From Citrus sinensis (Eukaryota > Streptophyta > Magnoliopsida > Sapindales > Rutaceae), in assembly GCF_022201045.2 (NCBI RefSeq), contig NC_068562.1, forward strand, positions 23,473,501 through 23,537,500: a stretch of DNA of 64,000 bases, read 5' to 3'. The number at the start of each line of letters is the position of its first letter. Positions within the stretch are counted from its first letter, which is position 1. The position numbers and the translations under genes were made by a program. The notes beneath the pieces were generated by a model that searched no databases, was not told where the DNA came from, and saw only the letters and a program-made list of their open reading frames with translations. Below, in pieces: positions 31,932 through 45,230 of this stretch.

Positions 31932-33863
31932 TCACACAAGAGCTCTTCTGAAACTCCTCTGAGAGCATCTAAATCTAAGAATAACGTAAGAAAAAAACCT
32001 GTAAATCAAAATAAAACCAACCATTATCACCAAGTTTCGCCAACTGCTCTCCTCTTCATAACCTGCTTCTCTCAGCACATCTTCTCCTTTCACCACGCAT
32101 TTCCCAAATATATACTGCAAGCACTTGTCCGAATCTGAGAACTCATTTATCAGAAACTGTTCAAATGGGTACTTAAACAATGAGATATAATGCATAAAAA
32201 TCCAATAGTCTGGGATTCCATGCTTTGATATGAAGTATCCAGAGAACAAAAAGAATGAACCCATTACGCCCGAAATCACTGAGTTCCCAACAATGAAGTT
32301 TGGCACCAAAGCACTGAAACAAACCACAACTGAATTTGCTGTGTAGAGAATCAACCAAATCAGCAACAAGAAGTGGAAAAATGCCATGAGATTTGGGTTT
32401 AGCCCCACAATCCAGTATAAAGGAACTGAGAATAAAATTGCCAAGATGAGTAGAAATGGCAAATAAACAAGCCCATTAGCTATGGCATAAGATGAAACTC
32501 TGTAGCTGCCACATGAAGTTTCCTTCATTAGAATCTCCCTCTCTTGTAAAAAGATGGGCAGAGCTTCAGTTGTGCAAGATAACAAGAATGTCAATATGAA
32601 TGCAAAAAGACCAACTTTTTCTTCAGTTCCTGTTAGATCATCTTTAACATTGTGAAAAATTGATCCCAAAACGATCCCAGAAATCAGCATCTGAATTGTT
32701 CTGCATGCAAACAACTCCTTGGTTCTGAAAATGTTCTTTGAGAATCTGTGAGTGAGAATTATGGTTTCTTTAAATCTTGAGTTTGCAAAATCTCTAGGAA
32801 TCTCAATCCCCACATTCATAATCTCTTCATCAATAACTTTTGATTGCTGAAAAAGCTGTTGCAAAGTGAACTTACCACTTCTGCTCTCACCTTCCTCTGC
32901 TTTCTTCTGTTGTTGTGTGGCTGGTAACATCATTCGTGGTTGATTTTCTTGCTGAATTTTTCTCTGCTCTTGGATCAAATCAATTGATTCGATGGCAAAT
33001 TCAACAACATTGACATGCATAGGCAGCTGCAACCCCATCATTCTCAAGCTAACACTCAACAGATCCACAGTGCCATGATGCAAAACCGAGCCATTAGCGA
33101 GCATCAGAATCGAATTAAACATCTTCACAATCCGAAAACCAGGCTGATGAATGCTTAGAATTACTGTTCTTCCTCTAGTTTCAGCCATAACCTTAAGCAT
33201 GTCTATAATCTGCAGGGCACTTGTGCTATCAAGACCTGAAGTTGGCTCATCGAGAATCAACACTTTCGGATCATGTATAACATCAAATCCAATGGAAACC
33301 CTCCGCCTTTCTCCGCCAGAGATCCCACGAACCCTATCGTCGCCAACACGAGCCATGGCTACATGCTCCAGCCCAAGTTCCTTGACAAGTGACTTAACCC
33401 TAGCCCGCAACTGAGCTTGTGGCAGCCTCAAACGCAACTTGGCGCTAAACATGAGGGTTTCTTCAACTGTAAGTAAAGGAAACAGGGTATCTCTCTGGGT
33501 GACGTAGCCAGAAACTTTTCTGAACTGAGCTTTGTCAATAGGGCTTCCATTGACAAAAGTGGAACCACTTTGTGGAGTGAGCTTTCCTGCTAGAATCTCA
33601 AGCAATGAAGATTTTCCGGCACCGCTTGGCCCAACAATGGCGAGAATCTCCCACGGCTTTGCCTTGCAGCTCACGCCATCCAAAACGCGCCTGACTCCAT
33701 CACTATCAGCTGCTTCTTCAAGCTTTGATAGCTCTTCTTGTGCATGATGATCATCATTTAGCTGGTTCTTAGTGAAGATTTTAAAAGGGGTTTCTTTCTT
33801 TTGTGTGTAGACATTGTAATTAATACCAATTGCTTCAATCTCACACCCACCTTGTTTATTCAT
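31932..33863 (-). CDS. ABCG5: half-size ABC transporter of the G (WBC) subfamily, ABCG5-like
   Basis: This is a single exon of 643 residues starting at the ATG at 33863. The nucleotide-binding domain comes first, as in all ABCG half-transporters: Walker A GPSGAGKS (78-85), signature ISGGERRR (181-188), Walker B VLILDEP (201-207) and the switch His239 in SIHQPG. A charged Gln-rich linker follows (about 305-345). The C-terminal half has six hydrophobic segments, including LFACRTIQMLISGIVLGSIF and FIVGNSVISGVMGSFFLFSG. Such proteins dimerise and export lipidic or hormone-like substrates across the plasma membrane. Arabidopsis ABCG5 (At2g13610) is linked to cuticle formation. The symbol rests on overall resemblance and on the neighbouring SLO2-like gene; ABCG10-type paralogues are an alternative. 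No defect is visible. Confidence 0.88.
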   Translation of the reverse strand: MNKQGGCEIEAIGINYNVYTQKKETPFKIFTKNQLNDDHHAQEELSKLEEAADSDGVRRVLDGVSCKAKPWEILAIVGPSGAGKSSLLEILAGKLTPQSGSTFVNGSPIDKAQFRKVSGYVTQRDTLFPLLTVEETLMFSAKLRLRLPQAQLRARVKSLVKELGLEHVAMARVGDDRVRGISGGERRRVSIGFDVIHDPKVLILDEPTSGLDSTSALQIIDMLKVMAETRGRTVILSIHQPGFRIVKMFNSILMLANGSVLHHGTVDLLSVSLRMMGLQLPMHVNVVEFAIESIDLIQEQRKIQQENQPRMMLPATQQQKKAEEGESRSGKFTLQQLFQQSKVIDEEIMNVGIEIPRDFANSRFKETIILTHRFSKNIFRTKELFACRTIQMLISGIVLGSIFHNVKDDLTGTEEKVGLFAFILTFLLSCTTEALPIFLQEREILMKETSCGSYRVSSYAIANGLVYLPFLLILAILFSVPLYWIVGLNPNLMAFFHFLLLIWLILYTANSVVVCFSALVPNFIVGNSVISGVMGSFFLFSGYFISKHGIPDYWIFMHYISLFKYPFEQFLINEFSDSDKCLQYIFGKCVVKGEDVLREAGYEEESSWRNLVIMVGFILIYRFFSYVILRFRCSQRSFRRALV

Positions 33864-36800
33864 TGAAGCAAATTTTTTTTTGTTTTTCTTTCTGTTTTTG
33901 ATTGTGTTTCTTCTTTCTAGCTAAATTTTTGTCTGCTCAACAAGCATGCATTTTCTATAAAGCTCAACTTGTGTTGTGTACTGTTTTTAAGTGAAAATAA
34001 AAAATAAAAAAGAATTAATAATACCATCAAATTTGAGCTTGTGGTTACTTCGTCTAATCCATAGTTTTGGAATTTTGTCAAAAAATAGTGAAATTATATA
34101 TGGCTTCATTTGAATTAATCAGTGACATGTATATGATTATTATACGGTTCACGTGTTGCTGTTGTTGCCGTATTATAAGGTTTTTTCTCATAGAGAATTG
34201 CATAGTTTCACGTGGTACGGTTCGTGCAGTGTCTCTTGGTTTTCTCGTTGTAAAGTTGACACGGCTTTGCTGGATGGCTTTCACAAATAATATTATATAT
34301 ATTCGACCAAAACAAAAAGAAAAGAAAAGACCTATAATAAAGTAATTTCTTGAATTAAAAAATGTGTTATTATCTATTTGTTAAAGCAATAAAATTATAA
34401 TACAAATTGAAAAACAACATGAATTATCTTCTAAAGGTTATGCCATAATGGCTTATGAAATAAGAAATTTCAAATAAAATTTAATAAACACTAAAGAATC
34501 CCAACTGGCCTAAATTTTGTATGCTGGGATTATATTTTTAACACTATTGTTAAATTTTTTTGGATCAAGTGATTTCTCTAACACGCGATCATACATAGTC
34601 AAAATTTTATTTTCCATTAGTTTGAACATCCATGAATTTAATCATCTTGTCTGAATTATTTATAATTTAAATCCCAAATCATTTATAAGCCTTTGTAACT
34701 CACATCCACATTGCACAAAAGGGTTTGTTAATTAAAACGTTTTTCTAATAATATTATAATCATCTTGAGTCAGCTCAAGCTTTTAGATCTGAGTAGTATT
34801 TTGAACCAAGCCCCAGCAGCAAAATAATCATAATTCTGTACGTCTTCTTGAGTTAATCACTGACTTTTAGCATTGTCACCAAGATTGTTTCAACTTTCTA
34901 AGTAGAGGCTCGGAAAATATTTGGTTATGAGTACGACCCCATGTTAGTAAACAGTCAGCTTCACAAATGGGATGCGGCTTATGTTTCTCCGTTGAATCTA
35001 CTAATTTCAAACAAAATTTTAGGAAACAAAGTTAGCAGATCCACAGAATTTTGGATTTATGTGTAGCCAGCCCATTGCAAATAGAAAATAAGAAAATAGA
35101 AAATAGGCAAAAGTGTGAGCAATGGTCCCAGTGCCTTCAAATTTGTGGCTGAAATCATATGGAAACAAAGTTAGCGGTTCAAAACTCACAATCGTTAACA
35201 ATTTTAAATTCACCACCACTCATATCACTACTTCATTTTGTCAAAAAGACTTATCACTTCTTTGTTTTCCACTTTATGGGACCAAAACAATGGTTTTTAG
35301 GCCACAAATTAGGATCTGTTAGCCCCAGCAATTTTCATTAATACTAATATTGAATCCTTACCTCAAAACTTTGGATTAGGTAGTCTATTATCATGATTCA
35401 AAGACAATTCAATTGATTAATCTCTTATTATGAAAACAAGAAGTCAAAAGTTCAACGGCTAATATATTTAATTTGGAGTGTCTGGCAATTAGGAAAAAAA
35501 AACAATCAATATAAATTAATGTATATATATATTCATAGTTTAAAAGCGTGTCCGCATAGAAACAAGAATGAAGACACTCGCAATAGAGAAAAACTATATA
35601 TGTACATGTGTGTGGATTGTCAAGTTTAGCTTTATAATCTGTGAAAAATACTACCTAAAAATTGCTATATATTACAATTGTCATAAGTTTTTCAATACCA
35701 TCAAAATGTTTTTCATTACAATATGTTTTATAATGCAAAACTTTGGGATATATATCGAATGACTTAAGAAGTCTAATGATAAATTTATGACAAATAATAA
35801 AGAATTTTTGATACAATTGTATCATATATAACACTCAAAAATAGACAACAACTCATACATTAATAATATTTAATATTTGATTTAATTGATTTACAAATAT
35901 GCCGTTATATGTTATTCAAATAATAGTTTTAATGACTCATAAAAATGATGACACAGAATGAATGTTTTTTTTTTTTTCTGTTTTTAGATGTTATTCAAAA
36001 TTTTTCCGTTCGAGCTGTAGCTGCTTTAAACAATTAATATAATTTTTGTCGTCTTGTTTGATTTCTTTCTTTCTCCTTGGGAGTTTTAATTTTGTCCAGT
36101 TACGTAAGTTCTTTATTATTTTAAGTAACCATTGTTGCACCCGTGAAAAGCTTCTCTATCTGTTGAATCTGCAGGGGACCCTCCACTTAATTTACAGCAA
36201 GAAAGAGCAACAAGTACTCATTCTTCATCCATTTTGCTTCGCCACTTGCCACTTGCCACAATTTTTCGAGCCCGTGAACCCAATCATTTGATTTGATGGC
36301 ACCTCCTCCTCTTCCAAATTAATATTTTAAAATTGATAAATTATCATTTGATTCAAAGTTCTTTCTAAGTAGCATTAACTAAGCACGTTCGAACTCCATA
36401 TGTATTGTATACGTATAAGAGGGTTAGTGAGTCGATTTCATATTCTTAGTTATTTTTGTTTTCATATGTATGTCTCCAACTAAATGTATATTTTCATTCA
36501 TTTACTATTGAATATACTTTTCTTTTATTTTTACTTTTATCAAACACCATACCTCAAAATAAACATATGTCCTTATATTTGAACCCCTTGGCCTCCCTCC
36601 ACTCCTTGTTTTTTAAGTCTTATTTATAAAATATTATGATGTTTCTATTTACATGCATGGTTAAAATTCAAATAAGTTTTATTTACAATTTTTTTATCGA
36701 TATTAATTTTTTTTGTTTAAATCCATTACACATTAATACGTATCAGGAGCTCTATTACAAGAACCATTTTAATATCTTACTCTTTCATACTCTTATTTGA

Positions 36801-37149
36801 TCCTTTTATTTAATTCAACACCTCTTATAAATATAGTATATGATTGTTATTAAATTATATGTTTCACGTCAAAATAACATTAGTTTTGATGTTATTCATA
36901 CTAAATGCTTCATTATTATTTTTTTCATTTATTTTTTATACCAAGTATCAAGAAAATAGTGAGGAAATACATAGAAATTGAAGATTGGAAGTTGAAGATT
37001 ACATCTTCAATGTTCATAATGTAAAATTATAAAATTATCCCTAATGTAATCTAATCAACTAAACTGTCTACCTCGCGGCAATTTTTTATTTATTTTTGAT
37101 TTGGGATCATTCTCGTATATTGCATTTAAAATTTTACTCCAACCCTACT
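33864..37149. other. intergenic DNA upstream of the ABCG gene
   Basis: The part next to 33863 should contain the ABCG promoter and leader; a TTTATAGA motif on the minus strand near 33955 is a weak TATA candidate. The rest is AT-rich. I found no gene, RNA gene or bounded element. Confidence 0.5.
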
Positions 37150-37380
37150 TGTTAAATATTGAAAGCGAATATGAAGTATTATTATTATATATTCAATTTC
37201 ATATTTACAAAGAGAATGAGCCTATATATAGGCTTTACATGAAGCTCAAATAAGAAACTAAATAAATACAAATATGGCATGTATAAATTATGGGATATAC
37301 AGAATCATAATCTTGAGATTTAGTATAGAGTGATCAGAATCATAATCTTGGGAATTAATGGAGAGTGATTTTTTCTTAAA
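37150..37380 (-). repeat. 3' LTR of Copia element A
   Basis: It starts TGTTAAATATTGAAAGC on the plus strand and ends about TTTTTTCTTAAA, next to the purine tract. The length is about 231 bp. Confidence 0.8.
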
Positions 37381-37399
37381 CCCCCCCCCCCCTCAAACT
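37381..37399 (-). other. polypurine tract of Copia element A with a 12-base G run
   Basis: On the minus strand it reads TTGAGTTTGAGG followed by further Gs, twelve Gs in all, directly beside the 3' LTR. The position fits the plus-strand primer of the element. The run may be expanded by slippage. Confidence 0.65.
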
Positions 37400-40350
37400 C
37401 AAGATGGTGGCGTAGAAATAAGCTTGAGTTTGTAAACCAAGTCACCAAAACGGCTAGGTAAAAGAGACTTGGTGAAAAGATCAGATGTGTTATCTCGAGA
37501 GCACACAAATTGAAGTTGAATGGTACCTTGGGCACAATATTGGCGAATAAAATGACAATATGTCTCTACGTGTTTAGTGCGCTCATGGAAGACATCATTG
37601 TGAGTGATTTCAATGGCACTTTTATTGTCACAGTAAAGAGATGTAGCTCCATTAAAGGTAACTCCCATGTCCCGTAGTAATCGACGAAGCCAAACAACCT
37701 CTTGAGTTGCATTAGCAAGGGCTCGGTACTCAGCCTCAGTAGTAGACAAAGCAACAAAACTTTGTTTTTTACTACACCAAGAAATAAGTGAATCACCTAA
37801 AAAGAAGCAAATTTCGGTAGTAGAATGTCGATCAATAGGATCACTTGCCCAATCAAAATTAGAAAAACAATGCAATTCTAAAGAAGAATTGGTTAAGAAG
37901 TGGAGATCATGAAACATAATCCCTTTAAGATAGCGCATGATATGAATGACAGCTGCATAGTAAGTAGAACGAGGAGCCGACATAAACTGACTAACAACAT
38001 GAACAATGTGGGTTATATCAGGTCATGTCACTGTTAAATAAACCAAACTTCCAACCAATTGCCGATAAAGAGTAGCATCACTGAGTGGTGTTCCATTAGA
38101 TGGCACAAATTTAATGTTAGGATCAAGAGGTGTAGAGGTAATCTGACTATCAGTCAACCCAGCTCTAGCAAGAAGATCAGAAGTATACTTAGCTTGTGAA
38201 AGATAGTAACCAGATGAATTAGAGAGTACCTCAAGTCCAAGGAAGAAACTAAGTTGTCCAAGATCTTTCATCTCAAAGTGATGTTGAAGAAAAACTTTAA
38301 GATATGTAATTCCCGTAAGATCATCTCCAGTAATAATCATATCATCAACATAAAGTAATAAAAGAATACATTCCTTGTCGGTGTTGCGGACAAAAAAGGC
38401 ATAGTCATAAGAACTGGCATTGAAACCAAATTGCTTGATTGTGGTGTTGAACTTCTCAAACCATGCTCTCGGTGCCTATTTAAGGTCATACAAGGCACGA
38501 CGAAGTTTACAAACCTTATTTGGAGGATGAGAGTAACCAGGAGGAGGTTTCATACAGACTTCTTTAGAAAGATTGCCATTAAGAAAAGCATTTTTTACAT
38601 CCATCTGAAATAATACCCAAGACGAACAGCAGCAATAGCTAATAAGTTTCTCACGGATGTAAGGCGTGCAACAGGTGCAGAAGTCTCCTCATAATCAATG
38701 CCATATTCTTGATAATAGCCTTTTGCAACAAGTCGAGCTTTGTATCGTTCTATAGAACCATCAGATTTGGTTTTGATTTTGTATACTCATTTACACCCAA
38801 TTGTAGTTTTTCGAGGTGGTAACTCAATTAAGTCCCAAGTATGCGACTTTTCAAGAGCTTGCAATTCTTTTGCCATAGGTTGCTGCCAAACAGGATTAGA
38901 ACTGGCCTCAGAATAAAATTATGGTTCATACAAGGAAAGGGTGGTAGAGAAACATTTGTAATCTCTAAGCTTAAGAGGTAGTTCTCTTACCAGGTGGAAT
39001 GACGAAGAGGTGGAGAATGAATAGAGTCAGAAGAGCTGTAATTGGTTGATGAGGATTCGTGAGGCAGGACAGGTAACTTAGAGGGAAGTTCAGAAGATAG
39101 TCCTGGAGCACAATTATCAAGAAACAAATCGATAGTTGTATCTGTAAAGAGGTGAGTGGATGATTTAGGGATATTATGAAAAGATGACATAGATGAAAAC
39201 ATTTTATGTTCCCAAAAAACAACATGTCTAGAGATACGAAATCTATTAGAGATGGGATCCCAACATCGATAGCCTTTATGTTCAATGCCATATCCTAAAA
39301 AATAACATAAGCGAGCATGAGGCTCTAATTTTGTACATTCATGGGGTTGGAGAAGAACAAAATAAGCACAACCAAAAACTTTAAGTTGATGATAATCAGG
39401 TGAGATCCCATATAATCTCTCATAAGGGGATTGATTATTTATAACTAGAGAGGGAATACGATTAATAGTGTATACAACAGTAAGAGCAGCTTCTCCCAAA
39501 AAATGTTCAGGACAAGAAGCAGAGATTAAAAAGGAGCGAACTATTTCTAAAATATGTTTGTGCTTACGTTCAGCTCGCCCATTTTGTTGAGAAGTACCTG
39601 GACAAGAGCGATGACATATAATGCCATGTGTATATAGGAAGTCTAAAAATTCACTATCCTTGTATTCCATGGCATTATCAGTACGGAAAACTTTAATAAA
39701 TCGAGAAAATTGAGTTCTAATCATTTATGCAAAGTCACAATAAATTTTAGTAAACTCAGATCTATTTTTCATACGATATAGCCATGTAAAATGGGAATAA
39801 TCATCAACAAAAATCACAAAATATCTAGATCTACCTATAGTCGCATTTGGTGATGGTCCCCAAATATCACGATGTATTAAATCAAAAGGAGCATAAGAAA
39901 CAGACTCACTATTATTAAAAGGTAAAGCAGTTTGTTTTGCCAGCCGACAAGCTAAACAATCAACATGTTCATTGGTAATAGTATTTAATTGCCCTCTAGA
40001 TATTAAAGATTGCAAATGATTAAGTGACATATCTCCTGAACGTGAATGCTAGAGGTTTGCAGAAGAAACCTTTGAGGTTGATGTGACAAACTGATGTGTG
40101 TGGGAGAAATGAGATGGGATGTGAAGATTAACAAGCTCAAACAAGCGCCCTACTTTACGGCCTATCCCAAGTGTCAGTCCCGTCTTTGGATCCTGCACAC
40201 GACAACCAGATGAAGTGAATATTACATTAAGTCCAAGTTCACATAGCTGGCCAACCGATAATAAATTTAAGGTCAATTTTGGAATAAGAAAAGTATTTGA
40301 TAAGGACAAATTAGAAACAGAGACATAGCCTATATGACTAACTAGCATTG
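37399..40350 (-). pseudogene. broken Copia polyprotein of element A
   Basis: In minus-strand order the pieces are: the end of the protease and pre-integrase (40348-40049; NTFLIPKLTLNLLSVGQL); an integrase finger and core (40030-38987) with D in HRDIWGP, D in FRTDNAMEY and E in GRAERKH; an RT piece starting in YVDDMIITGDD (from 38350); and RNase H (37983-37399; ALSTTEAEYRALA, SLYCDNKSAI). One stop codon (39727-39725) splits the integrase between otherwise continuous halves, and another stop plus a likely His loss lies near 40045 in the zinc finger. Frameshifts break RT. It has no coding function now. Confidence 0.85.
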
Positions 40351-40393
40351 AGGATCCATTAGTAAATCCATTTGGAATAAGTAGAATTTTAGT

Positions 40394-40533
40394 TGATATG
40401 TTATTATTATGTTTCCTAAAATTATGGTAGGGTTATGTGTTTTAGAATCACTATAATAATCTTCCTTGTAAACAGTCTTTGAAGAACAACAAAATAATAA
40501 AAAAAGTTTAGCGTTTTTTCATAAAAACCTACA
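40394..40533 (+). repeat. 5' LTR of Copia element B
   Basis: TGATATGTTATTATT..CCTACA, about 140 bp. Shared text with the right LTR includes GGGTTATGTGTTTTAGAATC and ACAACAAAATAATAA. Confidence 0.78.
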
Positions 40534-40534
40534 A

Positions 40535-40546
40535 GGTATCAAAGCC
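40535..40546 (+). other. primer-binding site of Copia element B
   Basis: GGTATCAAAGCC follows the LTR end after one base. It is a one-mismatch form of the initiator-Met tRNA site. Confidence 0.75.
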
Positions 40547-40736
40547 TTGGCTCTTTACCAAATCCAAATCATGAATTACCGTGCTGCCATGACTGGATCT
40601 AAGGAATCCACTACCCACACAAGTAGAGATCTTTTTTTGTCTTCATAAGTTACCTAATTTGAGTCATAATATGCAATTTCTATAGCCAGCACAGATTTTT
40701 TTGCTTTGAATCTTTCCCTGCAGTTAACTGTTCATA

Positions 40737-43700
40737 AATTGAATGGTTCCAATTATCTAGAATAAGCTCAGTCCGTAAAGCATGCCATCGATGGCAAGGG
40801 TAAACTCGGCCACCTTATAGGAGAAGTGAAGCAGCCAGTCGTTGGAGATCTGAATTTGAAGAGATGGCGTTCAGAGAATTCTCTGGTGATTGCTTGGCTA
40901 ATAAACTCCATGGAACCAGCAATTGGAAAACCACATTTATTTTTACCCACAGCCAAAGATGTGTGGGATGCTGTTCAAGATATGTATTCTGATATAGAGA
41001 ACTTTTCTCAAATTTTAGAACTTAAGATGAAATTGTAGAAATCAAGGCAGGAAGATAAATATACGACTACTTACTATAATGAGATTGTAGCTTTATGGCA
41101 GGAGTTAGATATTTTTTACGAGGATGAATGAGATTGCCCTATAGACAATGTTCGACACAAAAAGAATGAGGAGAATGATAGGGTCTATGTCTTTCTCCCT
41201 GGACTCAATCAAGAATTGGATGAAGTGCGAGGACGTATTTTGGGCAGGAACCTCTTCTCTTAATTTGTGAAGTTTTTCCAGAAGTTCGTAGGGAAAAAAC
41301 GAGGCGTAAAGTGATGCTAGAGAAAGCTGAGTCCAAGATAAAACCCGAAACTGAAAGTTCAACATTGGTTTCTAAGACAAAATCATATGGAGAGAGACGA
41401 AAAAAGCCCTGGTACGAACATTGTAAGAAGTCGTGGCACACCAAGGATACGTGCTGGAAATTGCATGGAAAACCACTGAATTTCAAGAAGAAGAATGGGG
41501 CTAATAGCAGGGCATTGCAGATTGTGAGCGAGGACTCTCAAAAGCAATCAATCGACTCTAAGACACTAGCCTTTACGAAGGAACAATTAAGCCAATTGTA
41601 CAAACTTTTTAAGACTCCAAAGTTCTCAGTAACTCCTTCTTGTTCATTTGCTCAAAATGGTAATCTTCTTACTATTGCTCTTTCATGTAAAACATCAAAT
41701 CCATCTTGTTCATGAATTATTGATTCTGGGGCCACTGACCATATGATCGGCTCATCACAATTATTCTCATCTGATAGTTCATGTGCAGGCAATAAAAAGA
41801 TCAAGATTGTCGATGGATCGTTATCCATAATAGCTGGCATGGGTTCTATTGTTATTTCTCCTACTTTAACACTCCATAAAGTTCACCACGTTCCAAACTT
41901 ATCTTGCAATTTACTATCTATAAGTAAAATAACTAGTGATCTTAAGTGTCGAGTTAATTTTTTCTCTTCTTTCTGTGAGTTTCAGGAACTGACCACGGGG
42001 AGGATGATTAGATGTGCTAGAGAAAGTGGAGGACTTTACTTCTTTGAAGAAGGATTAAGTATGATAAGGCCAGTTCAAAATACATGTTACGGTTCGGTCT
42101 CAATTATTAATGATAAAAAGATTATGTTATGGCACTTTAGACTAGGCCATCCTAATTTTCATTATTTAAAATATCTATTGCCAAACTTGTTTAATAATAA
42201 AGATCAATCTCTTTTTCAATGTGAAATCTGTCAATTAGCTAAACATTGTCAATCTACATTTTCTATACAGCCTTATCAACCCTCAAAATTAATTTTACTA
42301 TTACATACTGTTGTATGGGGACTAAATAGAATTCTTACTCTGTCAGGAAAAAGATGGTTTGTTACATTCATTGACGATCACACTAGAGTTTGTTGGGTTT
42401 ATTTGTTAAAAGAAAATCCAAAGGTTGAAAGTGTTTTTCAAAATTTTTACACCATGATTCTAACACAATTTCAAGAAAAAATTAAAATCATTCGAAGTGA
42501 CAATGGAAAAGAATTTTTTAATAAAATTTTAGGAAAATTTTTTCTTGAAAAAGGAATTGTGCATCAAAGTTCTTGTAATGATACCCCTCAACAGAACGAG
42601 GTAGCTGAAAGAAAGAAAAAACATCTTTTGGAAGTGGCAAGAGCATTACTTTTTTCAAAAAACATTCTTAAATATCTATGGGGTGAAGGAATTTTAACTG
42701 CTACTTACCTTATAAACATAATGCCCTAAAGAATTTTGAATTTTTAAACTCCTATGGATTTCTTCAAAACACTTTATCCTAATTCTTGATTAATATCAGG
42801 AATTACATTAAAAAGTTTTGGGTGCATTGCTTTTGTACATAATCATGAACACGACCGGGGTAAGTTAGATCCTCGAGCAAGAAAATACATTATTGTTGGA
42901 TATGCACCCACTCAAAAAGGCTATAAGTGTTTTGATCATATTTCCAAAAAAAAAATGTTTATAACCATGGATGTAACATTTTCTGAAGACAAACCTTTTT
43001 TTTTAAAAAAGAACATCTTCTAGGGATAAGGCATGAGGAAAAACTAGTAGAAGATGATGTTTTCCATATTGTAGATCAAAAGACTGATCAAAAGATTGCA
43101 AATAGAGGCATTGATTGGATGGAGGAATATCTAATTTCAATTACAACAGATTTTCCTCAAAAAGAATCTTTCCAAAATAACAATCTAGAAAAATCAGATG
43201 TCTCTATTCAATCTACTAGTCAAAAGGAATTCGAAAAACAAATAAATATGGAGAATAATAAGAATTTGGATTCCTTGCCTTTAGTGCCAATAACAGAGTC
43301 AAATTCTCCTAGTGAAAGAGATAAGAACGTGACTGAAAAAAACTCTGCAAACCTATATCAGAAGAAATTATCGAGCAAATGATATGGTTCTCTCTTCTCT
43401 TCACAATCAAGAATTCGAACCGAGGGCAGAACCTGTTGTGTATGAGTCTTCAGGTAAAAATTCATCTAATCCAAAGTTTGATGATTTGGATCTTCTTATT
43501 GCATCACAAAAAGGGGTGTGTTCTTGTACCAAATTTCTCATGTCTAACTATGTCTCTTATGATAAATTATCTCCCAATTTTTTGGCTTTTACTTCTCAAC
43601 TTTCTTCTGTGGAAATTTCGAAGAATGTACAAGAAGCATTAAGAGTTCCAGAGTGGAGAAAGGCTATCGAAGAGGAGATGCGGGCTCTTGAGAAGAATTA

Positions 43701-45180
43701 AACATGGGAAGTAACAGACTTACCATAGGGGAAAAAGACAGTAGGGTGAAAATGGGTCTTTACCATCAAGTATAATTCTAACGGGACACTGGAACGGTAC
43801 AAAGCTCAATTGGTGGCTAAGGGATTTACTCAAACCTACAGCATCGACTATCTTGAAACCTTTGCTCTAGTGGCAAAATTAAATATTGTCAATGTGCTTG
43901 TCTCAATGGCGGTAAATCTTTATTGGCCACTACAACAACTTGATGTAAATAACGCATTTCTGAATGGTGATCTAGAGGAAGAAGTGTACATGGACTCTCC
44001 CCTTGGATTTGAAGGAAATTTTCATTCTAGAGTTTGCAAGCTGAAGAAATCATTATATGGCCTCAAGTAATATCCGAGGGCTTGGTTTGAAAATTTTACT
44101 AGGTCAGTCAAAGGTCAGGGTTATGCTCAAGCTCAAAGTGATCACACCATGTTTTTTAGACACTCCAAAGATGGGAAGATAGCAGTACTTATTGTGTATG
44201 TGGATGATATCATCCTCACATGGGATGACTTGATAGAAATGGAGAGGCTGAAGAAGAGTCTTGCTTCTAGCTTTGAAATCAAAGACTTTGGAACACTTTG
44301 ATATTTCCTAGGAATGGAGGTAGCTTGATCTAAGAAAGGTTTAGTTGTGTCTCAATGTAAGTTTGTTTAGTTGTGTCCCAACGTAAGTTTGTCTTGGATC
44401 TTCTAAAAGAAACAGGGATGAGTGGATGCTGACCTGCAAATACTCCTATGGAACCAAATCACAAGCTAGAAGAAATTAAATATGGAACTCCAGTTGATAC
44501 TGTTAGATATTAGAAGTTAGTGGGCAAGCTTATTTACTTGACTCATACTCGTCCTGATATAGCTTTCTTAATGAGGGTTGTAAGCCAATTTATGCACTCT
44601 CCGTATGAAGGGCACCTTGAGGCAGTATATAGAATTTTGAGGTACTTAAAGGATACTCCAGGAAAGGGATTGTATTTTAAAAAAAGAGTTCAGAGGACCA
44701 TTGAAGCCTACACAGATGCTGACTGGGCAGGATCAGTTATTGATAGAAAATCAACTTCAGGTTATTGTACCTTTGTATGGGGTAGCTTAATTACTTGGAG
44801 AAGCAAGAAACAAAGTGTTGTAGCCCGTAGCAGTGCAGAGGCTGAGCACCGAACTATGGCACATGGTGTGTGTGAAATGTTATGGCTAAAGCGAGTCTTA
44901 GATGAACTAAAGAGACCAATTGAAGTTCTTATGAGGCTTTATTGTGATAACAATGCGGCGATTAGTATAGCTCGCAATCCAGTGTAGCATGACATAACTA
45001 AACATATTGAAATCGACCACCACTTTATTAAAGAGAAACTTGAAGGAGGCATTATCTGCATGCCATTTGTTCCATCAACCCAACAAATAGCTGACATTCT
45101 CACCAAGGGACTCTTCAGACAGAATTTTGAACTTCTCACAAGCAAGTTGGGCATGATGAATATAATTGAGGAAGATCTTT
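40737..45180 (+). pseudogene. broken Copia gag-pol of element B
   Basis: The pieces in order are: gag (40826-41038; GDLNLKRWRSENSLVIAWL) and a knuckle (HCKKSWHTKDTCWKLHG near 41420); protease (IIDSGATDHMIGSS near 41720, after a stop); pre-integrase and integrase (41743-42729; LWHFRLGHPNF, IIRSDNGKEF, NEVAERK) with the first catalytic Asp replaced (HTVVWG instead of HxDxWG); RT (43810-44280; [28 protein letters not shown]); and RNase H (44520-44987 plus tail to about 45175; CDNNAAISIA, ADILTKG). At least five stops interrupt it. It is not functional. Confidence 0.85.
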
Positions 45181-45230
45181 TGCATTTAATTTAAATAGAA
45201 TAAGTTGAATTAGGAAGTCGAATATTTAGA

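Noticed and set aside
33151..33747. Plus-strand frames opposite the ABCG gene
   Set aside because: Shadow frames of the conserved nucleotide-binding domain on the other strand.
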